From Syntrophobacterales bacterium (GTDB lineage Bacteria; Desulfobacterota; Desulfobaccia; Desulfobaccales; 0-14-0-80-60-11): a stretch of DNA of 59,051 nt. Within the stretch, counting starts at the first letter, position 1; every line of letters starts with the position of its first letter. Below are positions 40,838-49,248 of this stretch, in pieces. The notes under the pieces were generated by a model. The model searched no databases. It was not told the origin of the DNA and worked only from the letters and a program-made list of their open reading frames with translations. Both the position numbers and the translations under genes were made by a program. Where the stretch lies: assembly GCA_023229795.1 (NCBI GenBank), contig JALNYP010000021.1:1-59051 (forward strand), written 5' to 3'.

Positions 40838-42013
40838 ATGATCTTCCAAAATCCCCTGCATGAAGTCGCCATTATCGGCGCCGGACCCGCCGGCACCACC
40901 CTGGCCCTGGCCTTGCTCCAGGCCGGTCTGAAACCGGTGATTATTGATAAAGCCGCGTTTCCCCGCCCCAAGGTCTGTGCCGGCGGCTTGACCATCAAGG
41001 CCCTGCAGTTTCTTCCCCGGGATATCGGCACGATCCTGGCCGACGAGATCTCCCGGGTGAATTTAAGCTTTAACCTGAACCGCGGCTTTACCAAGTCCTA
41101 CCCTCAACCCCTGCTCCATACGGTGGACCGCCGGCGCTTCGACGCCTTCCTGGCGGAACGGGTCCAGGCGGCCGGAGGGGAATTCAGGCAGGGGGAACGG
41201 CTGGAGAGCCTCACTAAGACCCCGGGCGGCGCCTGGCGCCTGGAAACATCCAGAGGGTCTCTCAGAGCCCGGGTGATCGTGGGAGCCGACGGCGCCCGCA
41301 GCGCCGTGGCCCGGGGCGCGGGCTTGCAGCCGGTGGATTTCTGGCACCTCGGGCTCCAGGCAGAAGTGCCCCGGAAGCTGATCCGCACCGCGGTCTTTGA
41401 CCGGACGATCTGGTTGGATATGGGGTCTATGCCCGATGGCTATGCCTGGGGCTTTCCCCGGGGTGACCTCCTGCTCATCGGGGTGGGAGGCCCCTTGAGC
41501 CGGGGCCGGGAACTCAAGGGCTATCAGGCCAGAGTGTTGTCCCATTTGGGGCTGGATAATCGGAGCCTGCCCCTGGCTGCGCACCTCATTCCCCATCGGG
41601 TTACTCCCCGACCTGTCTGCCGGGACCAGGTTCTCCTGGTGGGCGACGCGGCCGGCCTGGCCGATTTCTGGACCGGCGAAGGGATCTTCTTCGCCTTGAT
41701 GAGCGCCGCACTGGCGGCCCGGCAGATCGTCGGGTTTTTTCAGGGCGAGGCCGACGCGCTCGCCGGCTATCAGAGCCTTATCGACCGGGAGATCACCCCG
41801 GAGTTGACGTCCGCCTATCAGTTTTCTAAGATATTCAATTACCTGGGACCACTGGCCTTCAGGTGCCTGGAGCGGTATGATTATCCCTGGGAAGTCTTTT
41901 GCCGCGTCATGCGGGGGGACCGGTCATTTTTAGAGGTCAAAAGCCGCTTCCGGCCGGATATCCTCTTGCACAAGCTCCTGGTAAGATCGGCCCGAAACCG
42001 GCCGATCGCCTGA
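40838..42013 (+). CDS. Geranylgeranyl reductase family FAD-dependent oxidoreductase
   Basis: A 391-residue flavoprotein. The N-terminal FAD motif EVAIIGAGPAGTTLALALL lies near 7-25, followed by FPRPKVCAGGLTIKAL, which is diagnostic of geranylgeranyl-reductase-like enzymes. The second FAD motif VLLVGDAAGLADFWTGEG is near 265. Family members reduce isoprenoid double bonds of chlorophyll, archaeal lipids or quinones; here menaquinone or another polyprenyl compound is plausible but unproven. It is followed 13 bases later by a GDPD gene. Confidence 0.87.
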   Translation: MIFQNPLHEVAIIGAGPAGTTLALALLQAGLKPVIIDKAAFPRPKVCAGGLTIKALQFLPRDIGTILADEISRVNLSFNLNRGFTKSYPQPLLHTVDRRRFDAFLAERVQAAGGEFRQGERLESLTKTPGGAWRLETSRGSLRARVIVGADGARSAVARGAGLQPVDFWHLGLQAEVPRKLIRTAVFDRTIWLDMGSMPDGYAWGFPRGDLLLIGVGGPLSRGRELKGYQARVLSHLGLDNRSLPLAAHLIPHRVTPRPVCRDQVLLVGDAAGLADFWTGEGIFFALMSAALAARQIVGFFQGEADALAGYQSLIDREITPELTSAYQFSKIFNYLGPLAFRCLERYDYPWEVFCRVMRGDRSFLEVKSRFRPDILLHKLLVRSARNRPIA

Positions 42014-42026
42014 AGAAAGGATCGCA

Positions 42027-42716
42027 GTGCTCAAAATTGTGGGACACCGGGGCGCTCCGGCGGCTGAGCCGGAAAACACCCTGCGTTCGTTCAGCCGGGC
42101 CCTGGCTTATGGAGTGGCCGCGGTGGAACTGGACGTGCAACTGACCAGAGACGGCCGCCTGGCCGTGATCCACGATGAGACCCTGGACCGGACCACCAAC
42201 GGCAAAGGCTTGGTTCAGGATTTTACCCTGGCGGAACTGCAGCGGCTCGATGCCGGCCGGGGCGAACCCGTGCCCTCTCTGGAAGAAGTCTTCGCTCTGG
42301 TGAAGAACAAGGCTCACCTGCTGGTGGAACTGAAGCATCCGGTTGCGGCCCCGGCGGTGCTCCGTTTTTTTCGCGAGCAGCAAGCCTTTGAGTTTGCCGA
42401 CGTCATTTCCTTCTGGCATCCGGCCCTGAAGGCCCTCAAGGCCGAGGAGCCGCGCCTGACCACGGGCGCCCTCCTGGTGGGGTGCCCCGCCGACCCGGTG
42501 GGAGTGGCCCGGGCCGCCGGCGCCGCCACCCTGGTCCTGAATTATCGGTACGTCAATCGGGAATTGGTGGACGCCGCCCGCCAGCAGGGGATCAAGGTCA
42601 TCGCCTGGAACATTGACGATCCCGAGATCCTGCCGCCTTACCTGGCCATGCACCTGGACGCTATCTGCACCAACCGGCCCGAAGAGATTATTTTGGCAGT
42701 GAGCGGTAAGCAGTGA
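42027..42716 (+). CDS. Glycerophosphodiester phosphodiesterase
   Basis: A 229-residue TIM-barrel enzyme that splits glycerophosphodiesters to glycerol-3-phosphate and an alcohol. The catalytic pair is in VGHRGAPAAEPENTL (H7, R8, with E15). AVELDVQLTRDGRLAVIHDETLD shows the metal ligands; the motif is best seen as ELDVQLTRDG then VIHDETLDRTT. No signal peptide, so cytoplasmic. GTG start at 42027 after AAAGGAT. It lies 13 bases after the oxidoreductase. Confidence 0.93.
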   Translation: MLKIVGHRGAPAAEPENTLRSFSRALAYGVAAVELDVQLTRDGRLAVIHDETLDRTTNGKGLVQDFTLAELQRLDAGRGEPVPSLEEVFALVKNKAHLLVELKHPVAAPAVLRFFREQQAFEFADVISFWHPALKALKAEEPRLTTGALLVGCPADPVGVARAAGAATLVLNYRYVNRELVDAARQQGIKVIAWNIDDPEILPPYLAMHLDAICTNRPEEIILAVSGKQ

Positions 42717-42762
42717 GCAGTGAGCAGTAGTTGAGCAAGACCTTGGGGTTAATGAACCAGTC

Positions 42763-42787
42763 GGTGGGGCGGGCGTCCCTGCCCGCC
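42763..42787. repeat. Palindromic intergenic repeat, family 2
   Basis: GGTGGGGCGGGC..CTGCCCGCC hairpin, followed directly by the family 3 copy at 42805-42830. Upstream (42704-42731) lie short direct repeats of GTGAGCAGT. Confidence 0.65.
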
Positions 42788-42804
42788 TATGCACCTGCGC
42801 CGAT

Positions 42805-42830
42805 ACAGGCTGAAAAGGCTGTGCCACCAG
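42805..42830. repeat. Palindromic intergenic repeat, family 3
   Basis: ACAGGCTG..GGCTGTGCCACC form, just before the ATG of the acyl-activating gene. Confidence 0.55.
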
Positions 42831-42836
42831 GAAGCT

Positions 42837-45548
42837 ATGGATAACGTCACCCAAACCTTGACCGGCCAATTCGCCGCTGCCGCCCGGGCAGCCCCCGACA
42901 GAGTGGCCCTGGTTTATCGGGCAGGGGATGCGGTCCGGGAGTATAATTACGCCCAGCTTTACCGGGACAGCCTGGCCGTGGCCGGGTGGCTTCGGGCTCA
43001 AGGGGTGGAGCCAGGCGACCGGGTGGCTCTCCTCCTGGAGAACCGGCCCGAATGGCCCGAAAGCTATTTCGGCATCCTCTTGGCGGGGGCGGTGGCCGTC
43101 CCCTTGGACCCGGTCTCCCGCTGGGACTATCTCCAACACGTTCTAGAAGAGACTCAGGCCCGGCTCATCTTTACCTTTCCTCAGGCCCCCCTCCCACAGC
43201 TAGAGCAATTGCCGTTCCTGGAAAAGATCGTGGTGGTGGGAGAAACCGAGGCCGCCGGCGGCAAAATTATCAATTTCGCCGCGGTCTTGGCAGCAGCCGG
43301 AATAGAGGCTGATCTACCCGTGGTGCAACCCGGCGACCTGGCTAGTATTATCTATACTTCGGGCACCACCGGCCTCCCCAAAGGGGTGATGCTCACCCAC
43401 CGGAATTTTTCTGCCAATTGTTGGGGAGTCACTCAACTCAATGCCATTCGGCCGGATGACCAGGTGCTCGCCATCCTGCCGCTGCATCACGCCTTTCCTT
43501 TTACCGCCACCCTGCTGGTGCCCCTGTTTTCCCGGGTGAAGATCACCTATCTGGATACTTTGAAGGCCGAAGCTATCCTCCGGTGTATCAAAGAGCAGCA
43601 CATCACTATTCTGGTGCTCACCCCCCAGGTCCTGCAGCACTTCTATCAAGGCATGCAGCGGCAGTTGGCCCGGCTTCCCTGGCCGGTGCGGCCTCTGCTC
43701 ATGGCCTATCTCAAATTTTCCTGGCGGGTGTCCCGGTCTCTGGGGTTCAATCCCGCCCAACCGCTGCTCCGGAGATTGCGCGGCGCCCTGGGAGAGGATT
43801 TCCGGTTTTTCATCAGCGGCGGGGCCAAATTGCCGGAGTCGTTGGCCGAGAACCTGTCCCGGCTGGGATTTACAGTCTTGGAAGGCTACGGCCTCACGGA
43901 GGCCGCGCCGGTGGTGGCCGTCAACCCGCCGGCCGCGCCCCGGCGGGGCTCCGTGGGCCGGCCGCTTCCCGGAGTGGAAGTCAGGATTCTCAACCCGGAC
44001 GCAGCCGGGGTCGGCGAGGTCCTTATCCGCGGCGACAATGTCATGGCCGGTTATTTTCACAATGAGGCCGCCACCCGGGAGGTCCTTAAAGACGGCTGGC
44101 TGCATAGCGGCGATCTGGGCTCTCTCGACCGGGACGGCTATCTCTATATTCAGGGTCGCATCAAAGACATCCTCGTCCTCGCCTCGGGCAAGAACGTCTC
44201 CGCCGAAGAAGTGGGCCAGCACTACCTGAAGGCCCCCTCTATCCACGAGATTTTCATCACCACCGACAGCCGCGCCGAGAAGCTGGCCGCGCTGGTCGCT
44301 CCGGACCTGGACTTTTTCCGGAAAACCGGGGACACGGACATTTACGACCGGGTGAAGTGGGATTTGGAGCGGCTTTCTCAGGGCCTGGAGCCTTATAAGC
44401 GGGTGCGGGATTTTGTCCTCATCAATGAAGAGCTGCCCAAGACCCGGCTAGGGAAGGTCAAGATCCACGAAGCCCAGCGCCTCTACCGGGAGCGGGCCGG
44501 GAGAGGCTACGAAAAGAAGCAGCCGGCCGCCGTAGCAGGGCTGTCCCCGGCGGGGCAAAGCGTGGTGGAAATTTTGACCCGGCAAACCGGCGACTCCCGC
44601 CTTTCCCTGGACGACCACCTGGAGTTGGACCTGGGTCTGGATTCCCTGGGTCTGGTGGAGCTGCTGGCGGCCCTGGAAAGCCGGTTCAATCTCCAGATCA
44701 AAGACGAGGAATTTACCGGCATCCTCACGGTCGGAGAGTTGATCGCCTTTATCGAAGGGAAACACCCGGCCGCGGCCGCGGCCTCTAAGGAAGAAATCAC
44801 CGCGTGGAGCGAGATGTTAAGGACTGATCCGCCCCCGGCCCTGCTCCAGCGCCTCGGCATGGCGGGCGGCTTCACGGCCCGGATGGTTACCCTGGGTCTG
44901 GTGTCGACCTTGGGCTCCTGGTTCAAATGGATGTTCGACCTCAAGGTGTACGGGCGGGAGGGGGTAAAACCGCAAGGGTATATCCTCTGCCCCAACCACG
45001 CCAGCTTCCTGGATGGCTTTCTCCTGGCCTATGCGGTGCCGGGCCCGCTGCGTTACCATTTGTTCTCCCTGGGATACAGCGGCTATTTCGACGTCCCGGT
45101 GCTCCGGAACCTCCTCAAGCTTATCCGGGTCATCCCGGTGGACTCGGCCCGGAATGTGGTGGCGGGCCTGCAGGTGTCGTCTTATATCCTCAGGCATGGC
45201 CAGATTTTGGCCGTTTTTCCCGAAGGCTTCCGGACTCCCACCGGGGAGGTGGGCCAATTTAAGCGGGGCGCGGCTATCCTGGCCCGGGAACTGGACGTCA
45301 AGCTGGTCCCGGTTTATATTCAAGGCTCCTATGACGCCTGGCCTCCGGGGGTCACCCTGCCCCGCGCCCGGCCCATCCGGCTCATCTTCGGCCGGGAGTA
45401 TGCCTGGCAAGAGCTGAAGGCGCGGGGGCTGGAGGTTAACCCGAACGCCGCGGACTATGACGCCATCCGAATCGGCCTCAGGGAGGAAGTCTTGAAGCTG
45501 AAACGGGCGCTGGAGGAAACAGGTTTCAAATCAGGAAACTTGAGATAG
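42837..45548 (+). CDS. Acyl-CoA/ACP synthetase - ACP - acyltransferase fusion
   Basis: A 903-residue protein in three parts. The adenylate-forming acyl-activating domain covers about 1-560, with IIYTSGTTGLPKGVMLTH near 171 and EGYGLTEAAPV in the middle. An acyl-carrier domain lies near 570-650, with the phosphopantetheine Ser in LGLDSLGLVEL (about 600). A PlsC-type acyltransferase covers about 690-895, with NHASFLDGF (about 720) and FPEGFRTPTGE (about 794). This looks like an Aas-type lysophospholipid acylation enzyme with a built-in carrier, moving fatty acid from synthetase to carrier to a lysolipid. The ATG at 42837 starts the family homology; the earlier frame is in repeats. Confidence 0.9.
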   Translation: MDNVTQTLTGQFAAAARAAPDRVALVYRAGDAVREYNYAQLYRDSLAVAGWLRAQGVEPGDRVALLLENRPEWPESYFGILLAGAVAVPLDPVSRWDYLQHVLEETQARLIFTFPQAPLPQLEQLPFLEKIVVVGETEAAGGKIINFAAVLAAAGIEADLPVVQPGDLASIIYTSGTTGLPKGVMLTHRNFSANCWGVTQLNAIRPDDQVLAILPLHHAFPFTATLLVPLFSRVKITYLDTLKAEAILRCIKEQHITILVLTPQVLQHFYQGMQRQLARLPWPVRPLLMAYLKFSWRVSRSLGFNPAQPLLRRLRGALGEDFRFFISGGAKLPESLAENLSRLGFTVLEGYGLTEAAPVVAVNPPAAPRRGSVGRPLPGVEVRILNPDAAGVGEVLIRGDNVMAGYFHNEAATREVLKDGWLHSGDLGSLDRDGYLYIQGRIKDILVLASGKNVSAEEVGQHYLKAPSIHEIFITTDSRAEKLAALVAPDLDFFRKTGDTDIYDRVKWDLERLSQGLEPYKRVRDFVLINEELPKTRLGKVKIHEAQRLYRERAGRGYEKKQPAAVAGLSPAGQSVVEILTRQTGDSRLSLDDHLELDLGLDSLGLVELLAALESRFNLQIKDEEFTGILTVGELIAFIEGKHPAAAAASKEEITAWSEMLRTDPPPALLQRLGMAGGFTARMVTLGLVSTLGSWFKWMFDLKVYGREGVKPQGYILCPNHASFLDGFLLAYAVPGPLRYHLFSLGYSGYFDVPVLRNLLKLIRVIPVDSARNVVAGLQVSSYILRHGQILAVFPEGFRTPTGEVGQFKRGAAILARELDVKLVPVYIQGSYDAWPPGVTLPRARPIRLIFGREYAWQELKARGLEVNPNAADYDAIRIGLREEVLKLKRALEETGFKSGNLR

Positions 45549-45612
45549 AATTACAGATTGAGCAGGAAGCAGTTCCTGGCGGGCAGATCCGCCGGTAAAT
45601 CAGGAAAAAGAT

Positions 45613-45637
45613 GGTAGGGCGGGCCTCCGTGCCCGCC
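45613..45637. repeat. Palindromic intergenic repeat, family 2
   Basis: GGTAGGGCGGGCCTCCGTGCCCGCC; matches 14978-15002 nearly throughout. It lies in the 161-base gap before aconitase. Confidence 0.65.
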
Positions 45638-45709
45638 ACTAGCCTGAATGATGGTGCGTGAAACGCGCCTCCAGCAAGTTCTCGAAGCAAGAAATCGAAA
45701 GGAATCATC

Positions 45710-47632
45710 ATGGCCAAAACTATCGTGGAGCAAATCATGGCGGCGCATCTGGTGTCCGGGGAGTTGGTCCCCGGAGCCGAGGTGGCGCTCAAGATCGATC
45801 ATACCCTGACCCAGGACGCCACCGGCACCCTGGCCTATCTGGAGTTCGAAGCCATGGGGGTGGCCCGGGCCAAACCCGAAGTGGCGGTGAGCTTCGTGGA
45901 CCATAATCTGCCTCAGACGGATTTTCGCAATGCCGACGACCACCGCTTCTTGCGGACGGTGGCGGCCAAATACGGCCTGTACTTTTCCCCGCCGGGCAAC
46001 GGCATCAGCCACCAGGTGCATCTGGAGCGCTTCAGCGCCCCGGGCAAGACCCTGCTGGGCTCCGACAGCCACACACCCACGGCCGGAGGCGGCGGCATGC
46101 TGGCCTTTGGGGCCGGCGGCCTGGACGTGGCCCTGGCGCTGGCCGGGCAGCCCTTTTATCTGGTCATGCCCGAGATCATCGGCGTGAAGCTCATCGGGCG
46201 GTTGCGGCCCTGGACCGCGGCCAAGGACGTCATCCTGGAACTGCTGCGGCGTCTGACGGTCAAGGGCGGGCGGGGCAAGATCCTGGAATTCTTCGGGCCG
46301 GCCCTGCGCTATCTCAGCGTGCCGGAACGGGCCTCCATCACCAACATGGGGGCCGAACTGGGGGCCACCACCTCCATTTTTCCGTCCGATGCCCAGACCC
46401 GCAAATTTTTGCAGATGCAGGGGCGGAAGGCGGATTTTCAGCCCGTGCAGGCCCAGGGGCGGCCGCGCTATGCCGAGGTTTTGGTGATCGACCTGGACAA
46501 GCTCGAACCCCTCATTGCCCAGCCCAGTTCCCCGGACCGGGTGGCCCCGGTGAAAGACCTGGCGGGCACGCCGGTGGAACAGGTGCTCATCGGTTCTTGC
46601 GCCAACTCGTCCTTGCGGGACTTGATGATTGTCTCTCAAGCCCTGAAAGGCCGGCGGGTGCACCCCGGGGTGAGCCTGGAGATCAATCCCGGCTCCCGCC
46701 AAGTATTGGAAAACCTCATCCTGGCCGGAGGGCTGCTGCCGCTCTTGGAGGCCGGAGCCCGGGTAATGCCGCCGGGCTGTTGGGGCTGCATCGGCATGGG
46801 CCAGGCCCCGCCCACCAACGCGGTGAGCGTGCGCACCTTCCCCCGGAACTTCCCCGGGCGCAGCGGCACCAAGGACGATAAGGTCTATCTGTCCAGCCCC
46901 GAAACCGCGGTGGCCGCGGCCATTTTCGGGGAATTGCGGGACCCGCGGGATTTAGGGGATTATCCCCGCCTGCCTGCGCCCCGGCGCTTCGTAGTGGCTG
47001 GCGGCGGCATCATCCCCCCGCCGCCGGCGGGTGCGGCCGGGGAGGTGGTCCGCGGCCCCAACATCGTGCCCTTTCCGCAGCTCACGCCGCTCCCCGAGAC
47101 TTGGCGTGGAGAAGTGTGGCTCAAAGTGGGGGATAATGTCACCACCGACGACATCCTGCCCGCGGGCAGCCAGATCCTGCCGCTCAGGAGCAACCTGCCG
47201 GCCATCAGCCAGTACGCCTTTACCCGCCTGGACCCGGAGTTTCCCTCACGCGTCCAGGGCAAGGCCGGGGAGGGGGCCATCATCGGCGGGGAGAACTACG
47301 GCCAGGGCTCATCCCGGGAACACGCCGCCCTGGCGCCCCGATACCTGGGGGTCCGGGTCAAGTTGGTAAAAACCTTTGCCCGCATCCATCTGGCCAATTT
47401 GATCAACTTTGGCATCCTGCCCCTGACCTTCGAAAATCCGGCGGATTATGCGCTGCTGACCCAGGGGCAAACCCTGGAACTGCCGGGGGTCAAGCAACTG
47501 CTCCTGGACGGGGCGGAGCGCCTGCCTTTGAAGGTGGGAGATCGGGAAATCTGGGTCCGGGTGGACCTGTCGGCCCGGCAACGCCGCCTGGTGGCGGTAG
47601 GCGGGGCCTTGAACCTGGCGCGGGAGGCCTAG
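45710..47632 (+). CDS. Aconitate hydratase (TIGR01342-like)
   Basis: Iron-sulfur dehydratase that converts citrate to isocitrate. The 640-residue monomer has SDSHTPTAGGGGMLAFGAGG early. The cluster Cys residues are in IGSCANSSLRDL (about 298) and PPGCWGCIGMGQAPP (about 355 and 358). The swivel domain has GDNVTTDDILPAG and GENYGQGSSREHAAL. The size and sequence resemble the shorter mitochondrial-like 'putative aconitase' group rather than AcnA (about 890) or AcnB. Homoaconitase or isopropylmalate isomerase is less likely because the protein is a single full-length chain. Confidence 0.93.
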   Translation: MAKTIVEQIMAAHLVSGELVPGAEVALKIDHTLTQDATGTLAYLEFEAMGVARAKPEVAVSFVDHNLPQTDFRNADDHRFLRTVAAKYGLYFSPPGNGISHQVHLERFSAPGKTLLGSDSHTPTAGGGGMLAFGAGGLDVALALAGQPFYLVMPEIIGVKLIGRLRPWTAAKDVILELLRRLTVKGGRGKILEFFGPALRYLSVPERASITNMGAELGATTSIFPSDAQTRKFLQMQGRKADFQPVQAQGRPRYAEVLVIDLDKLEPLIAQPSSPDRVAPVKDLAGTPVEQVLIGSCANSSLRDLMIVSQALKGRRVHPGVSLEINPGSRQVLENLILAGGLLPLLEAGARVMPPGCWGCIGMGQAPPTNAVSVRTFPRNFPGRSGTKDDKVYLSSPETAVAAAIFGELRDPRDLGDYPRLPAPRRFVVAGGGIIPPPPAGAAGEVVRGPNIVPFPQLTPLPETWRGEVWLKVGDNVTTDDILPAGSQILPLRSNLPAISQYAFTRLDPEFPSRVQGKAGEGAIIGGENYGQGSSREHAALAPRYLGVRVKLVKTFARIHLANLINFGILPLTFENPADYALLTQGQTLELPGVKQLLLDGAERLPLKVGDREIWVRVDLSARQRRLVAVGGALNLAREA

Positions 47633-47767
47633 CGCGAGCCGGCGGGCCGCCCGATCAAGGGATCCCGAAAGAAGAGGGGAGGGCCAGGGGACATTTTCCG
47701 GGCTCTCCTCCCGCTTTCCCTCAATCTATGCTAAAATTTTCGCTTGAGTCCAAAATTAGCTTAACCA

Positions 47768-47884
47768 ATGGAAATAAAACTGTTAAAGGAATCATATAGA
47801 TGGCAATTCCCTCAACAGGCCCCATTCGAAGAGTTTTTAAGGTTTATTAAACCCGGTGGAGGTGAACGGGTATGGGAATCCTGA
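47768..47884 (+). CDS. Possible 38-residue leader ORF
   Basis: ATG at 47768, ending with TGA that overlaps the start of the next gene by 13 bases. The protein opens MEIKLLKESYRWQF and includes a basic/aromatic stretch. No ribosome site is visible. The overlap could couple translation to the zinc-ribbon gene, but chance is possible. The surrounding gap 47633-47871 also holds a GC-rich hairpin-like stretch near 47680-47715 followed by CTTTCCC, perhaps the aconitase terminator. Confidence 0.3.
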   Translation: MEIKLLKESYRWQFPQQAPFEEFLRFIKPGGGERVWES

Positions 47885-48498
47885 AGCGTTTATTCGGGTC
47901 CAAACCGCCGCCAGAAGAACCGACCTATGAGATTGTCGAGAGCCAGATGTCCGTTGACAATCGGAAGTACAAAGTGCGGGTCAGAAAGGCGGGGCGGGAA
48001 TTTTATGCCGAAGATATCTTTCAGGGAGCCAGGGGGCCGGAGGACCTGACGTTTAACCGGTTTTTCGTGCTGGAAGAGAATCCGGTCCTGCCTCACTTCT
48101 CTCCCTCTGCCAAGGAGGCGGTGGATTGGTTCACGGGCCGGAAACATCCGAAAGATGGGTACCTCACCATCTGGTGGGGAGATCAAGTTACCTATAAATG
48201 CTCGATTTGCGGGGCCGAGCGGGTAGTGCCCTTGCGGATCACCAAAGTGGAGCGCCTGACCGTGGTCAGTGCGATTCCCGAGCATCGGGAAATCGTCGGC
48301 TGGCGGGTGATCGAAGTAGAATCGGAGTTGACCGGCAAGGGGTATCCCACGAAGAAATTGGATATGTTTAAAACCCTGCCGGTGCTGAAATGGTACCAAT
48401 ACCCCAATCAATACCTCTGCCGTAACTGCGCCCAGAAGCTGGCGGGAGTGGGGCGGGAAAAGGAAATAGCCAACTACTTTGTCTTTGACCTGGAATAG
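47872..48498 (+). CDS. Zinc-ribbon-like protein of unknown function
   Basis: A 208-residue soluble protein. Two CxxC pairs, CSICGAE (about 107) and CRNC (about 182), probably bind one zinc across a long insert. An aromatic-rich segment (WWGDQVTYKC) and a basic N-terminal helix (MGILKRLFG) are visible. No catalytic motif is recognised and I cannot name the family. A GGAGGTGAAC site precedes the ATG. It is followed by a bidirectional-looking hairpin shared with the convergent Usp gene. Confidence 0.75.
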   Translation: MGILKRLFGSKPPPEEPTYEIVESQMSVDNRKYKVRVRKAGREFYAEDIFQGARGPEDLTFNRFFVLEENPVLPHFSPSAKEAVDWFTGRKHPKDGYLTIWWGDQVTYKCSICGAERVVPLRITKVERLTVVSAIPEHREIVGWRVIEVESELTGKGYPTKKLDMFKTLPVLKWYQYPNQYLCRNCAQKLAGVGREKEIANYFVFDLE

Positions 48499-48560
48499 AG
48501 GCCCGTTAGGTAAAATTTCTCACCTGCCATCAGGATAGCTGCCTTTTTAAGAAAAACATA

Positions 48561-48589
48561 GGGGATCATTGGGATACCCCATGATCCCC
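48561..48589 (-). terminator. Hairpin between convergent genes
   Basis: GGGGATCAT/ATGATCCCC plus an inner GGG/CCC make a 12-pair stem with one mismatch and a three-base loop. On the minus strand TATGTTTTTCTT follows, so it suits termination of the Usp gene; no T run follows on the plus strand. Confidence 0.6.
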
Positions 48590-48629
48590 GGAAACCTCTG
48601 ATAAAATAAAAACTCGCTGGTAAGTTTAC

Positions 48630-49127
48630 CTATTTGGGAAAATTTACTCCGGGCACCGTAGAATACACTTCTTTTAATAGCGGCGGCTTAAATTCCAAGG
48701 TCCGGAACAACAGCACCGGCACGGTGGCGTGGGAAGCGACTTTGTCAGCCACGGCCCCCATGTACCAGGCCACTTCGCCGGCCCCATGCGTGCCCATGGC
48801 GATGAGGTCATACCCCTTGTCCTGGGCGTAGGCAATGATTTCCCGGGCCGGGACCCCATCCTGGCAGAACCAGTCCGCATCCAGGCCCTGATCCTGAAGA
48901 TCCTTGCCGGTCTTGGCCAAAAAGGTGGAACAGAATTTCTGTTCCTGGGCTTCCTCGGCTTTGATAACTGCCGGAGTGGCTTCCCCGGCAAAGGCGCCGA
49001 CGCCGCTGTAGCAGACGTGGAAGAGGGTCACCTTGGCCTTGAAGGTTTTGGCCAGTTCCACCACTTGAGGAAGAATTTTCGCCGCGATTTCTGAGCCATC
49101 CAGAGGAACCAAAATCTTCTTAAACAT
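48630..49127 (-). CDS. Universal stress protein (UspA family)
   Basis: A 165-residue alpha/beta protein opening MFKKILVPLDGSEIAAKILP, the usual UspA start. The C-terminal IAMGTHGAGEVAWYMGAVADKV is the ATP-binding-type G-x-x-G motif region, slightly altered. Probably cytoplasmic, a dimer. The ATG at 49127 follows AGGAGGGTG. An upstream perfect palindrome and a TTGACA box suggest regulated transcription. Confidence 0.93.
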   Translation of the reverse strand: MFKKILVPLDGSEIAAKILPQVVELAKTFKAKVTLFHVCYSGVGAFAGEATPAVIKAEEAQEQKFCSTFLAKTGKDLQDQGLDADWFCQDGVPAREIIAYAQDKGYDLIAMGTHGAGEVAWYMGAVADKVASHATVPVLLFRTLEFKPPLLKEVYSTVPGVNFPK

Positions 49128-49163
49128 TTTCACCCTCCTGCTTAGCATTAGCCGGGTCCGCCA

Positions 49164-49177
49164 ATTAGGCGCCTAAT
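49164..49177. promoter_or_regulatory. Perfect palindrome in the usp leader
   Basis: ATTAGGCGCCTAAT, 14 bases, fully symmetrical, 36 bases upstream of the usp ATG. Further upstream on the minus strand TTGACA and TATCTG stand 17 bases apart, with the TTGACA near 49224. The palindrome could be a regulator site; none is known for it here. Confidence 0.4.
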
Positions 49178-49248
49178 CTCCCAAGCTTCTACTTTTTCAG
49201 ATAAGACAGATTTGTAAGGATGTCAATGCAGATGATGGAAATCTTTAA

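Noticed and set aside
41937..43139. 400-codon minus-strand ORF over the GDPD gene
   Set aside because: It is opposite the well-conserved GDPD and acyl-activating genes, and has no family features.
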